From the NCBI GenBank assembly GCA_000416085.1, contig KE356579.1, forward strand, positions 1,451,672 to 1,464,100: 12,429 bases of DNA, given 5' to 3'. Below are positions 1-7,060 of the stretch, piece after piece. The notes under the pieces were generated by a model. It did no database searches and was not told where the DNA came from. It saw only the letters and a program-made list of their open reading frames with translations. Origin of the DNA: a halophilic archaeon J07HX64. GTDB lineage: Archaea; Halobacteriota; Halobacteria; Halobacteriales; Haloarculaceae. The translations under genes were made by a program, and so were the position numbers. Position 1 is the stretch's first letter, and every line of letters begins with the position of its first letter.

Positions 1-119
1 GTGTAGACAGGCAGTCGTTACCACCGAGGGCTGTCTTGTCCACGGTGGCACTCGGTTTTCGATACACCGTCCAGATGATAGCACTCGAGCGGAACTGGTC
101 GTGACCGGTGGTATCTCTA

Positions 120-136
120 AGATAGTAAACCTATCT
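120..136. repeat. Perfect 6-bp inverted repeat, operator-like
   Basis: AGATAG, the 5-nt spacer TAAAC, then CTATCT. The AT-rich perfect dyad lies in gene-free DNA. It could be a regulator-binding site or a small hairpin. No adjacent gene in the window tells which. Confidence 0.4.
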
Positions 137-212
137 GGAACAGTTGAACAGAGACAGCGAAGTTGATGCGAGTCCCGGTGTGTCTGTGCACAGAACCACA
201 CTCACGGGTTCG

Positions 213-228
213 GGTATATTTGGTATAT
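213..228 (+). promoter_or_regulatory. Twin TATA-like repeat, possible + strand promoter
   Basis: GGTATAT occurs twice with a 2-nt gap. The second copy lies about 30 nt before an ATG at 257, which is the haloarchaeal distance for a leaderless start. The reading frame from that ATG is only 43 codons (stop at 386-388), is basic and lacks GC-rich third positions. The promoter match is therefore better supported than any protein behind it. Confidence 0.3.
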
Positions 229-565
229 GACACGTTCCGAGATGTGGGGCCTGCCAATGAGTGAGTCTCGAGAATATCCTGGAACTGGGTTGCATCGCAG
301 TCCCGAAAGGAGACGCACTCTGTATCGAATGAACGTATGTAGGCACGAGTCTACAGACAGACCGGTAGTACCGCTATCGTGTGGCTGATGCTGACAGCCC
401 TGCGTTCGAGTGGGAAGCTCTGATACCGGCAGTTCAGTTACAAGTCGAGAGGAGCCCCTGCTACCAGAGACAGTCGCCTGACTGGTCGGTGAGTGCAGGG
501 CAAGAGAGGCTGATATCCCCTGTCGTGGAGACATTCTGACGATACAGCGTGTCGGTTTCGTCTGG

Positions 566-760
566 TTAGAGCAGCCCAAGCGCCGTATTCAACAACACCG
601 CAGTCAGTGCGCCGAGGGTGAACATCAGCATCACAGTCGGGGCGGCCAGCAGCGCGACGAAGACAGGCACTACCGCCGCGTAGGCCAGCAGTCCACGGGC
701 GCTGTAGGTTTCGCGAACGGGTCGAGCGTGGGTCGGCGAGGTGCGTGGCGTCGGTGACAT
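566..760 (-). CDS. Small two-helix membrane protein, function unknown
   Basis: This is a 64-residue protein starting at the ATG at 760 (MSPTPRT...) and ending at TAA (566-568). A polar N-terminus of about 22 residues with basic and Pro residues is followed by an almost uninterrupted hydrophobic stretch to the C-terminus. That stretch fits two closely spaced transmembrane helices, roughly residues 24-41 and 43-63, so the product should sit in the cytoplasmic membrane. A GTG at 775 is an alternative start. I prefer 760 because a TATA-like CTTTTAGT (788-796, minus strand) is centred about 32 nt upstream. Third positions are GC-rich as in neighbouring genes. I do not recognise the family. It lies 301 nt after the split regulator gene on the same strand, with its own promoter, so co-transcription is doubtful. 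Confidence 0.65.
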   Translation of the reverse strand: MSPTPRTSPTHARPVRETYSARGLLAYAAVVPVFVALLAAPTVMLMFTLGALTAVLLNTALGLL

Positions 761-787
761 CGTATCTATACCCACGGGCTACACCCA

Positions 788-796
788 CTAAAAGCT
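788..796 (-). promoter_or_regulatory. TATA-like element of the small membrane protein gene
   Basis: On the minus strand this reads CTTTTAGT, centred about 32 nt before the ATG at 760. That fits a leaderless or very short-leader transcript. Confidence 0.4.
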
Positions 797-826
797 AATC
801 TGAACAACATTTCTGTAGCGAGTTTT

Positions 827-844
827 ACTGAAATCTACTTCAGT
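827..844. repeat. Inverted repeat ACTGAA-N6-TTCAGT upstream of a promoter
   Basis: A perfect 6-bp dyad with a 6-nt spacer (ATCTAC) lies about 35 bp upstream, in the minus-strand sense, of the TATA-like element of the small membrane protein gene. Its size and position suit a dimeric regulator site, but no binding protein can be assigned. Confidence 0.35.
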
Positions 845-1061
845 TCCTGGGATAGTCGACTGTCGTCCGGTTGGCCTCAAGTTCCTCCAGATGGCACACC
901 GACCTCTTGATCGTGGTCGCGCGCGGCCAGCACGTCGGGCGGCCGGCCTCGGGTCCCGCAGGTATCCAGCACTCGCGTGGGGTCGAGCATCGTCATATTC
1001 AAATAAAGGAGAGCCCGGCTCCGCAGCAGGTCAGAGGGCCGAGACGCCGGAAGGCGGTTGC

Positions 1062-2109
1062 TCACTCGACCTCGAGGACGGTCACCGTCTCGTCGACCAC
1101 AACCGTGAGTTCGTCGTCGTCGGCCCGGTAGGTAACAGCGAGTGTGAGCGGGTCCGACGAGCGCTCGGTGATCGTGTCCTCCGGTGGGAGGACTGTCTCG
1201 CCTGCGTACGGCTCTCGCACGTCGATGTCGTGTCGCCAGAAAAAGGAGACAACAGCCGGATGCGACAGCAGCGTCTCCCGCACGTCACCGGCGGTGACCT
1301 GTCCACAGTCGACACAGGAGCCCTTTATCTGGTAGCCTGCGGCGGTCATGTACGGCTGGTCAGACTCGACGAGTTGCCGATCGAACTGTCCACGACACGC
1401 CGGGCAGACGCCGTTGGCGACCAGCCGCGACCGGTTGCGACGGACGATTGTCCCAACCCGGACCGCCTCGTCGTAATCACGCCCCTCGAACGCACCCGGT
1501 CCGAGCGGAACAACGGTGACTGAGTCGCCCATCATCTGCTGGACTGTCGCCATCATCTCCTGTTCGTCGAGATCGGCGTCCAGAGTACTGCCAGATGTCG
1601 TCGTCATCGAGGGACTCGTACTCCTTCTCGTCGAACGCACCGCCGTCGGGCGCGTCCGTCTCTCCGTGGTCGTTCTCACAGAGCAACACCAGGCTCCCCG
1701 CGGCGTACATCGCGACCAGCCGCTCGCCACAGTCGGGACAGTGGCGGTCGACGCGCTCGACGCCGACCATCGAGGATGCTTCGTAGCGTCCGGCCACAAG
1801 TGACCCCGCCAGACGGTGGCCCGCAACGGTTAGCATGTATCCCTTCGGGGTCCGGTAGACGAACCGGTCGACCAGCTTGTCGAGGTGGTAGTTGAACCGT
1901 CCGGAGTCGTCGACACCGACTGCGTCTCGAAGCTCCGAGAACGACAGTATGACCACATCGTCGGTGATCTCCCGGTCCGCCCAGTCGATCTCTGTCCGGC
2001 GCCGTCGTCGCTCCTCGACAAACGCTTTCAGTATCCCCAGTCGCACCTCGTCGTTAACGGCCTCGAAGGAATCGAACTCCTCCGTCGTGTCGTCATTATC
2101 GACAGACAT
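1062..2109 (-). pseudogene. Winged-helix regulator with two zinc ribbons, split by a frameshift
   Basis: Two overlapping frames together give one 348-residue protein. The first runs from the ATG at 2109 (MSVDNDD) to about 1585 (175 residues); the second runs from 1583 to the TGA at 1062-1064 (173 residues). The N-terminal part (about 10-105) is an ArsR-like winged helix, with FEAVNDEVRLGIL and the recognition segment GRFNYHLDKLV. Next come a first zinc ribbon (CPDC at 124-127, then CENDH at 144-148), an acidic linker where the break lies, and a second ribbon (CPAC and CVDCG near 235 and 265). The end carries HPAVVSFF and a C-terminal beta-rich tail. This matches the haloarchaeal family I know as DUF7347 wHTH plus DUF7351; the DUF numbers are from memory. 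Removing one base at 1584 restores the frame. Unrepaired, the first frame ends at 1477, giving about 210 residues without the second ribbon. The cause may be sequencing error, a decaying gene or recoding. Confidence 0.75.
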
Positions 2110-2130
2110 GCAGACATCTTGGCCCATCAA

Positions 2131-2140
2131 ATCATAATAG
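2131..2140 (-). promoter_or_regulatory. TATA-like element of the winged-helix gene
   Basis: The minus strand reads CTATTATGAT, centred about 27 nt before the ATG at 2109. This favours a leaderless transcript starting at MSVDNDD over the longer reading from the ATG at 2127. Confidence 0.5.
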
Positions 2141-2235
2141 TTTCGACGTCACAGGCCAACCGCGGTCGCGGGTGAGTTGCCGAGTGATATCGGAAGTGTA
2201 CGCGCTCTTTCCTGACCTCGAACACCGTCTTGTCG

Positions 2236-2343
2236 TCACGCCTGTGCTTTCACCCAGTTTTGAACCGTCCCGGCAGTTTCAGTGTCGCCACGTCGCCAAA
2301 CCTGGCCGTACGGTCGCCTCCAGTGTACACCGGTTTCACTCAT
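2236..2343 (-). CDS. Possible 35-residue ORF directly behind carB
   Basis: An ATG at 2343, 13 nt after the carB stop, opens 35 codons ending in TGA (2236-2238). The product starts MSETGVHW, is basic and Trp/Arg-rich (WRRPYGQVWRR) and ends NWVKAQA. Position and spacing would suit translation on the carB transcript. Against it, only a little over half of its third positions are G or C, well below its neighbours, and there is no clear Shine-Dalgarno sequence. I do not recognise a family. It may be a chance frame in the 247-nt gap. Confidence 0.2.
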   Translation of the reverse strand: MSETGVHWRRPYGQVWRRGDTETAGTVQNWVKAQA

Positions 2344-2356
2344 ACCAGGTGTCGGG

Positions 2357-5300
2357 TCACCCCCAGAGCGCGCGGTCACCCGTCGACTCGCGGCGGCGCT
2401 CCAGCACCGACTCGGCCCACGAGACGGCCCTGTCGAGCGCCCCACCGGGGTCAGACTCGAACTCGAAGCTCCGGACGTGGTCGGCGTCGTCACCGTGGCC
2501 GCCGACGAGGTGGGTGGTCTGGCGCTCGTGGTCCGCGGGGACGAGTCGCGCCATGACGTTGCTGTGTGCTTTTGCGGTTTCGTACTCGGTCAGCCGGCGA
2601 GAGGGGTCGCGGTCGAGCAACAGCGTAAACGCCGAGAGCGTCATGTAGTGGGCGATGGCCTGTTCGTCGGTGTGCTCCTCTGCACGGGGCAGCTCCGAGG
2701 CGATGCGTGCGTCGTAGCCGAGATCTGTTAGATACGCCTGCATCTCGCGGAGCTGTCCGTCCGGTTCGGGGTCCGATGAGACGAGCAACACCGTGCTGTC
2801 GACGGTGTCGACAACTGTCTCCAGTGCCCCGGAGACGGCCGCTGTGTCGGTTCCCTCCTCACCGAGTGCGTCGAGATAGCCCGCGTCGGTGACCGCACGG
2901 AGTCTGTCGAGCTGTGTCCGTATGTTCTCGCGGTCCTCGGGTTGGCCCCAGTACTCCCCACTGGTCGGTCTGTCGTCGACGGGCGCGACATCGAGCGGCT
3001 CCTCCGAGTGGCGGATCGCCTCCAGTGAGGCCTGTGCACTCTCGACTGTCGAGAAGTAGGTGATCGTTTCCTCGACACAGACCGAGAGCAGGTCGCGGTC
3101 CCGCGAGAGCACGAGGTCGACCTCGCCCGCCCTGAGAGCCTGCTTCGCCGCCGCGGTGTCCGCGAAGTCGTCGGGGTCGAGCACCTCGAAGAACTCACCG
3201 AACCCGGCCACCGGCATATCGAGGATCACCGTCCCAGACAGCGGGATGGGTTTGCCGACACACATCTGGGCTTTCTGGTAGGCCTTCCCGAACGTGTCGG
3301 CGGTACCCATCACCTCACCGGTGGATTTCATCTCCGGGCCGAGACGGGGATCACTGCCCGGCAGTCGGTCGAACGGCAGGACCACCTCCTTGACGCTCAT
3401 CTGCTCGGGGATCTGCTCCTCGTAGTCCAGGTCGGCGAGGTCGGCACCGGCCATCACCTTCGCGGCGATGCGGGCGATCGGAACGCCGGTTGTCTTCGAG
3501 ACGAACGGAACCGTCCGTGAGGAGCGCGGGTTCGCCTCCAGTACGTACACCTGGCCGTCGCGGACAGCCAGTTGCACGTTCAACAGTCCGACCGTCTCCA
3601 GCGCGGTGGCGATCTCCTCGACGGCCTCCCGGACACGGCGGTTCACGTCCCGGCCGAGCGAGCGTGGGGGTATCATACACGAGGAGTCACCCGAGTGGAC
3701 ACCCGCAGTCTCGACGTGCTCCATCACACCGCCGATGAGGACATTCTCGCCGTCCGAGACGGCATCGACATCGAGTTCGACCGCGTCGGCGAGGAACTCG
3801 TCGACGAGGATAGGTTTGTCCGGCGAGACACGCACCGCCTCCTCGATGTACGTCCTGAGGTCGGTGTCGTTGTAGACCACCTCCATCGCGCGGCCACCGA
3901 GCACGTACGAGGGCCGAACGAGCACCGGGTAGCCGATGTCGTGGGCCAGTTCGAGCGCCTCGGCCTCGCTGGTCGCGGTGCCACCCTTTGCCTGTGCGAT
4001 ACCGAGTTCGTCCATCAGGCGGTTGAACCGGTCACGGTCCTCCGCGAGGTCCATCGCGTCGACGCTGGTGCCCAGGATCTCACAGTCCAGTCCGCGACGG
4101 TCGAGTTCCCGCGCCAGCGGCCGACCGATGTCGACACTCGTCTGCCCGCCGAACTGCACCATCACCCCGTCGGCACCGGTCGCCGCGACGACATCAGCCA
4201 CCTCCTCGGCGGTGACCGGTTCGAAAAAGAGCCCGTCGGATGTGTCGTAGTCTGTCGACACCGTCTCGGGGTTGTTGTTGACGACGTGGGCCTCGATACC
4301 CATCTCGCGCAGCGCCTGGACGGCGTGGACAGAGCAGTAGTCGAACTCGACACCCTGTCCGATGCGGATCGGACCGCCACCCACGACGACGACACTCTCC
4401 GCCTCGCGGTCGACCTGGAGCTCGTCGCGGGCGAGTGTCGAAACCGGGTCCCGGGCGGAGTAGTAGTACGGTGTCGTGGCGACGAACTCGCCGGCACAGG
4501 TGTCGACGAGCTTGAAATCGCGGTCCTCGGTCCGGGCAGCCACATCCCCGACTGTCACCGACCCGTTAGTGTCGGGGGCCATCGATTCGCCGTCGTCTGA
4601 GGACGTGGACCTGCTGTCGTCAGAGGCCATCGATTCGCCGTCGTCCGGGGACACCAGCACACCGTCGTCCGGACTCACCGCGTCGTCCGACACCCTGGAC
4701 GCGGGAAGCCAGGAGTCGTGGGTGTCCTCGAGCGGGCCGCCAGCGAGCGCGGTCACCTCGTGGTCGGTGAACCCGGCGTTCGCGGCCGGTTCGAACTCAC
4801 CCGTCGCGGCGGCGGCCGCCGCCTCGGCCACACGCTGGAACCGCTCGACGTACCACTCGCGTATCTCGGTCAGCTCGACCACCTCCGCGACGCTGTAGCC
4901 ACGGTCGAACGCCTCGAACATCGCGTACGGCCGGTCCGGTGTCGGTGTCGCCAGATACTCCCGCTCTAACGTCGCGTCTCCCACCTCGGCCCAGTCGACG
5001 GCGGGGTCGTACTCGGAGCTTCTGAGTGCCTTCAGCAGGGACTCCTCGAACGTGCGGCCGATCGCCATCGCCTCGCCGGTCGATTTCATCGCCGGTCCCA
5101 GTTCGAAGGAGACGTCACGGAACTTGTCTATCGGCCAGCGGGGCACCTTCGTGACGACGTAGTCGATCGCCGGTTCGAACGCGGCGGTTGTCTCGCCGGT
5201 TATCTCGTTTTCTATCTCGTGGAGGCGCTTGCCGAGCGCGACCTTCGCCGTGACGCGGGCGATCGGGTAGCCGGTCGCCTTCGAGGCCAGCGCCGAGGAG

Positions 5301-6220
5301 CGCGAAACCCGCGGGTTCACCTCGACGACGCGGTACTCGCCGCCGGGTGTGCCGTCGTCACGCCAGGCGAACTGGATGTTACACCCACCCTGGATACCCA
5401 GTTCGCGGATGACCGCGAGTGCCGCGTTGCGCATCTCCTGGTGACCCTCGTCCGGGATGACCTGTGAGGGTGTCACCACGACCGATTCGCCGGTGTGGAT
5501 ACCCATCGGGTCGAGATTCTCCATGTTACAGATGATGATACACGAGTCGTCGGCGTCACGCATCACCTCGTACTCGAGCTCGATCCAGCCGTCGATCGAC
5601 TCGGTTATCATCACGCGGCTGTCACGCGAGAGGGTCAGCCCCCTCCGCACGGCGGTCTCGAGTTCGTCCATCTCGCCGATGACCCCCGACCCTGCCCCGC
5701 CGAGCGTGTAGGTCGTCCGCATTATCACCGGCAGTCCGCCGACGGCATCGACGGCTGGCTCAACGTCCGCGACACTGTTCACCGTCTCGGAGTGTGGCAC
5801 CGGCTGGTTCATCGCCTCCATCCGCTTGCGGAACCGCTCGCGGTCCTCGGTCGCGTAGATCGTCTCGAGCGGTGTGCCCATCACCTCGACATCGTGTTCC
5901 TCGAGCACACCCTCCTCTGCGAGTTCGGCGGTGACGTTCAGCCCCGTCTGTCCACCCAGACCGGCGATGACACCGTCGGGGTTCTCCGCTGCGATAACCT
6001 CGGCGATGGCCTCGGTCGTTATGGGCTCGATGTAAACCTCGTCGGCCATGTCGGGGTCGGTCATTATAGTCGCGGGGTTCGAGTTGACCAACACCACCCG
6101 TGCACCCTCCTCCCGCAGGGCCCGACAGGCCTGCGCCCCCGAGTAGTCGAACTCTGCGGCCTGTCCGATCTGGATCGGTCCGCTCCCGACGAGCAGGATT
6201 GTCCTGTCTTCGGCCTTCAT
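2357..6220 (-). CDS. carB: Carbamoyl-phosphate synthase large subunit with an extra C-terminal module
   Basis: CarB makes carbamoyl phosphate from ammonia (delivered by the CarA glutaminase), bicarbonate and two ATP, feeding pyrimidine and arginine synthesis in the cytoplasm. I chose the ATG at 6220 because the protein there begins MKAEDRTILLVGSGPIQIGQ, the usual CarB N-terminus, and AGGAGG lies 4 nt upstream. Domains: first synthetase half (1-400) with an ATP-grasp fold, GLGGQTGLN, and VEVNPRVSRSSALASKATGYP at about 298-318; oligomerisation region (400-490); an acidic linker (494-560); second half (606-990) with the mirrored VVGGGPIRIGQGVEFDY, VQFGGQTSVD and LEANPRSSRTVPFVSK; an MGS-type allosteric domain (1000-1090). 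An extra tail follows (1093-1287). Total length is 1287 residues against about 1050-1080 for the family. carA is not next to it in this window. Both halves look catalytically intact. Confidence 0.96.
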   Translation of the reverse strand: MKAEDRTILLVGSGPIQIGQAAEFDYSGAQACRALREEGARVVLVNSNPATIMTDPDMADEVYIEPITTEAIAEVIAAENPDGVIAGLGGQTGLNVTAELAEEGVLEEHDVEVMGTPLETIYATEDRERFRKRMEAMNQPVPHSETVNSVADVEPAVDAVGGLPVIMRTTYTLGGAGSGVIGEMDELETAVRRGLTLSRDSRVMITESIDGWIELEYEVMRDADDSCIIICNMENLDPMGIHTGESVVVTPSQVIPDEGHQEMRNAALAVIRELGIQGGCNIQFAWRDDGTPGGEYRVVEVNPRVSRSSALASKATGYPIARVTAKVALGKRLHEIENEITGETTAAFEPAIDYVVTKVPRWPIDKFRDVSFELGPAMKSTGEAMAIGRTFEESLLKALRSSEYDPAVDWAEVGDATLEREYLATPTPDRPYAMFEAFDRGYSVAEVVELTEIREWYVERFQRVAEAAAAAATGEFEPAANAGFTDHEVTALAGGPLEDTHDSWLPASRVSDDAVSPDDGVLVSPDDGESMASDDSRSTSSDDGESMAPDTNGSVTVGDVAARTEDRDFKLVDTCAGEFVATTPYYYSARDPVSTLARDELQVDREAESVVVVGGGPIRIGQGVEFDYCSVHAVQALREMGIEAHVVNNNPETVSTDYDTSDGLFFEPVTAEEVADVVAATGADGVMVQFGGQTSVDIGRPLARELDRRGLDCEILGTSVDAMDLAEDRDRFNRLMDELGIAQAKGGTATSEAEALELAHDIGYPVLVRPSYVLGGRAMEVVYNDTDLRTYIEEAVRVSPDKPILVDEFLADAVELDVDAVSDGENVLIGGVMEHVETAGVHSGDSSCMIPPRSLGRDVNRRVREAVEEIATALETVGLLNVQLAVRDGQVYVLEANPRSSRTVPFVSKTTGVPIARIAAKVMAGADLADLDYEEQIPEQMSVKEVVLPFDRLPGSDPRLGPEMKSTGEVMGTADTFGKAYQKAQMCVGKPIPLSGTVILDMPVAGFGEFFEVLDPDDFADTAAAKQALRAGEVDLVLSRDRDLLSVCVEETITYFSTVESAQASLEAIRHSEEPLDVAPVDDRPTSGEYWGQPEDRENIRTQLDRLRAVTDAGYLDALGEEGTDTAAVSGALETVVDTVDSTVLLVSSDPEPDGQLREMQAYLTDLGYDARIASELPRAEEHTDEQAIAHYMTLSAFTLLLDRDPSRRLTEYETAKAHSNVMARLVPADHERQTTHLVGGHGDDADHVRSFEFESDPGGALDRAVSWAESVLERRRESTGDRALWG
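2360..2944 (-). other. CarB C-terminal extension, predicted alpha/beta module
   Basis: This covers residues 1093-1287 of CarB. After the MGS domain ends at EYWG, where I expect haloarchaeal CarB to stop, a helical stretch (1093-1140) leads to an alternating strand/helix pattern. TVLLVSS is a strand, DGQLREMQAYLTDLGY a helix, DARIASELP a strand. Next come a helix, AFTLLLDRDP (strand), LTEYETAKAHS (helix), and a final AVSWAESVLERRR helix. The layout and the acidic LTEYETA motif recall nucleoside-deoxyribosyltransferase, SLOG or TIR-like folds that bind nucleotides. That resemblance is my inference. No stop or start codon arrangement separates it from carB. Confidence 0.6.
4556..4675 (-). repeat. 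In-frame 24-bp tandem repeats in the carB linker
   Basis: CarB residues 516-555 form five units of eight residues: SPDDGVLV, SPDDGESM, ASDDSRST, SSDDGESM and APDTNGSV. At DNA level a 21-nt block (4577-4597) recurs exactly at 4625-4645, two units away. The repeats sit between the oligomerisation region and the second synthetase half, and look like a flexible acidic linker grown by slippage or duplication. Confidence 0.8.
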
Positions 6221-6223
6221 TAC

Positions 6224-6252
6224 TCCTCCTGAGTCTGCACATCGTAATAAAC
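6224..6252 (-). promoter_or_regulatory. carB promoter (TATA) and Shine-Dalgarno
   Basis: The minus strand carries TTTATTAC (6245-6252), centred about 29 nt before the carB ATG, and AGGAGG (6225-6230) 4 nt before it. The TATA distance predicts a transcript starting at or only a few bases before the ATG. The Shine-Dalgarno sequence would then be partly or wholly absent from that RNA unless a further upstream start is used. Confidence 0.45.
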
Positions 6253-6310
6253 GCGGCGATTGTGTACGAAAATCGCAGCCAGATTTCGAATATCGTATGC
6301 TATCCGGGCT

Positions 6311-6330
6311 GGTTGTCGGCGCAGACAACC
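6311..6330. repeat. Perfect 7-bp inverted repeat in the carB/DUF7119 divergent promoter region
   Basis: GGTTGTC, the 6-nt spacer GGCGCA, then GACAACC. It ends about 10 bp upstream of the TATA-like element of the + strand gene and about 60 bp from that of carB. This is a good place for a regulator acting on one or both genes. Confidence 0.5.
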
Positions 6331-6338
6331 GGCAAGGG

Positions 6339-6348
6339 TTCTTTTGCA
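6339..6348 (+). promoter_or_regulatory. TATA-like element of the DUF7119-type gene
   Basis: TTCTTTTGCA is centred about 25 nt before the ATG at 6369. No Shine-Dalgarno sequence precedes that ATG, so the transcript is probably leaderless. Confidence 0.5.
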
Positions 6349-6368
6349 TTGAACCACTATCGGGCCCA

Positions 6369-7043
6369 ATGAACGAGGAGCGAAACCAGTGGGGTCCGAC
6401 AGAGCGAGAGTCCCCGGTCGGCGAACCGGTGATCAGGGGGGACCCCGCGGTGACCGGCGAGCGGGCAGACGAGGCAGTGGAGTTCGACCCGTCGGACCCG
6501 GGGAGTCTCTCGCGGGCGGCGGAGACGGTCCGGTCGTTTGCCCGGAGCTGGAAGGACAACACCGACCCGATGGTCACGTTGCGCGGGGCCGCGGCCTGTG
6601 CGGCACTGGTCCGCGGGGTCGGGTCCTACAAGGGTGCAGTCGAGCGGGCCGGCGAGGGTGTGGCGGTACCGTTTGTCCGCAAGTGGGCACGGGTCCACGA
6701 CCTGCCGCCCTCCATCAGACGTCACGTCGCCCGGGGTGCCATCGCGCCAACCGCGGCAAAACACATCGCGCGGGTCTCCGGCACCGACCGACTGCACCTC
6801 GCCTGGGCCATCCTCGACCACGGTCTCACTGTCCGCGAGGTGCGGACCGTCGCGAGTGAGGTCGGTGACGGAGCAACCGTCAGAGGGGCTCTCGACGGGC
6901 GCGGACTCACACTCGGTGAGCTAACCGTCCAGTTACCCGTGCCTGCCTACACCGAACTGCGCCAGCGCTGCTCTCTGGAGAACAAAGACCCCGGGACGGT
7001 GCTCGGTACGCTGATCGGGACCGAAAGTTCTTACAACAAGTAG
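6369..7043 (+). CDS. DUF7119-type haloarchaeal protein, ParB-like helix-turn-helix
   Basis: This is a 224-residue protein. I start it at the ATG at 6369 (MNEERNQ), not at the upstream ATG at 6297, because the TATA-like element lies between the two and the intervening residues are not haloarchaeal in character. After a variable N-terminus comes PVIRGDPAVTGERADEAVEF (about 20-39). Then follow an LRGAAACAALVRGVGSYK helix region, FVRKWARVHDLP, and RRHVARGAIAPTAAKHIARV. The last segment resembles the helix-turn-helix of ParB/Noc-type proteins. From memory this family is called DUF7119 and is widespread in Halobacteria with no known function. DNA binding is inferred, not shown. The gene is divergent from carB, with a perfect dyad between them. 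Its stop lies 17 nt before the tRNA-like gene, so read-through into it is possible. Confidence 0.85.
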   Translation: MNEERNQWGPTERESPVGEPVIRGDPAVTGERADEAVEFDPSDPGSLSRAAETVRSFARSWKDNTDPMVTLRGAAACAALVRGVGSYKGAVERAGEGVAVPFVRKWARVHDLPPSIRRHVARGAIAPTAAKHIARVSGTDRLHLAWAILDHGLTVREVRTVASEVGDGATVRGALDGRGLTLGELTVQLPVPAYTELRQRCSLENKDPGTVLGTLIGTESSYNK

Positions 7044-7060
7044 TATTCAGTCTGTGTCGA

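Larger units (their letters stand above)
1..565. other. Gene-free left region, more AT-rich than the rest
   Basis: I find no convincing gene here. The open frames in it encode basic, Ser/Arg/Cys-rich products unlike the acidic proteins of the neighbours, and their third codon positions are not GC-rich. What can be seen is a perfect inverted repeat CCACCG/CGGTGG (21-26 and 43-48), a perfect inverted repeat AGATAG-TAAAC-CTATCT (120-136), and a tandem pair of GGTATAT elements (213-219 and 222-228). The lower GC suggests intergenic or decayed DNA. The window edge cuts it, so it may include the upstream region of a gene lying to the left. Confidence 0.6.
761..1061. other. Intergenic region between membrane protein gene and regulator gene
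   Basis: These 301 bases hold the promoter and inverted repeat listed separately. They also hold an AT-rich TTTATTTGAAT element (minus strand, about 997-1008). A 39-codon minus frame begins right behind that element at the ATG at 996, but the ATG is too close to it to be a leaderless start. I see no supported gene. Confidence 0.5.

Noticed and set aside
877..996. 39-codon minus frame with an LDTCG motif reminiscent of TusA/SirA
   Set aside because: The CPxP motif of that family is missing, the length is half, and the TATA-like element is too close to the ATG.
891..1523. 210-residue + strand frame
   Set aside because: It is antisense to the zinc-ribbon part of the regulator; composition is that of a shadow frame.
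3572..4600. 342-residue + strand frame inside carB
   Set aside because: It is antisense to strongly conserved CarB sequence, is His/Arg-rich, and has no family resemblance.
6221..6577. 119-residue N-terminal extension of the carB frame
   Set aside because: It is not acidic, overlaps the divergent gene and both promoters, and the family N-terminus plus Shine-Dalgarno fit the ATG at 6220.
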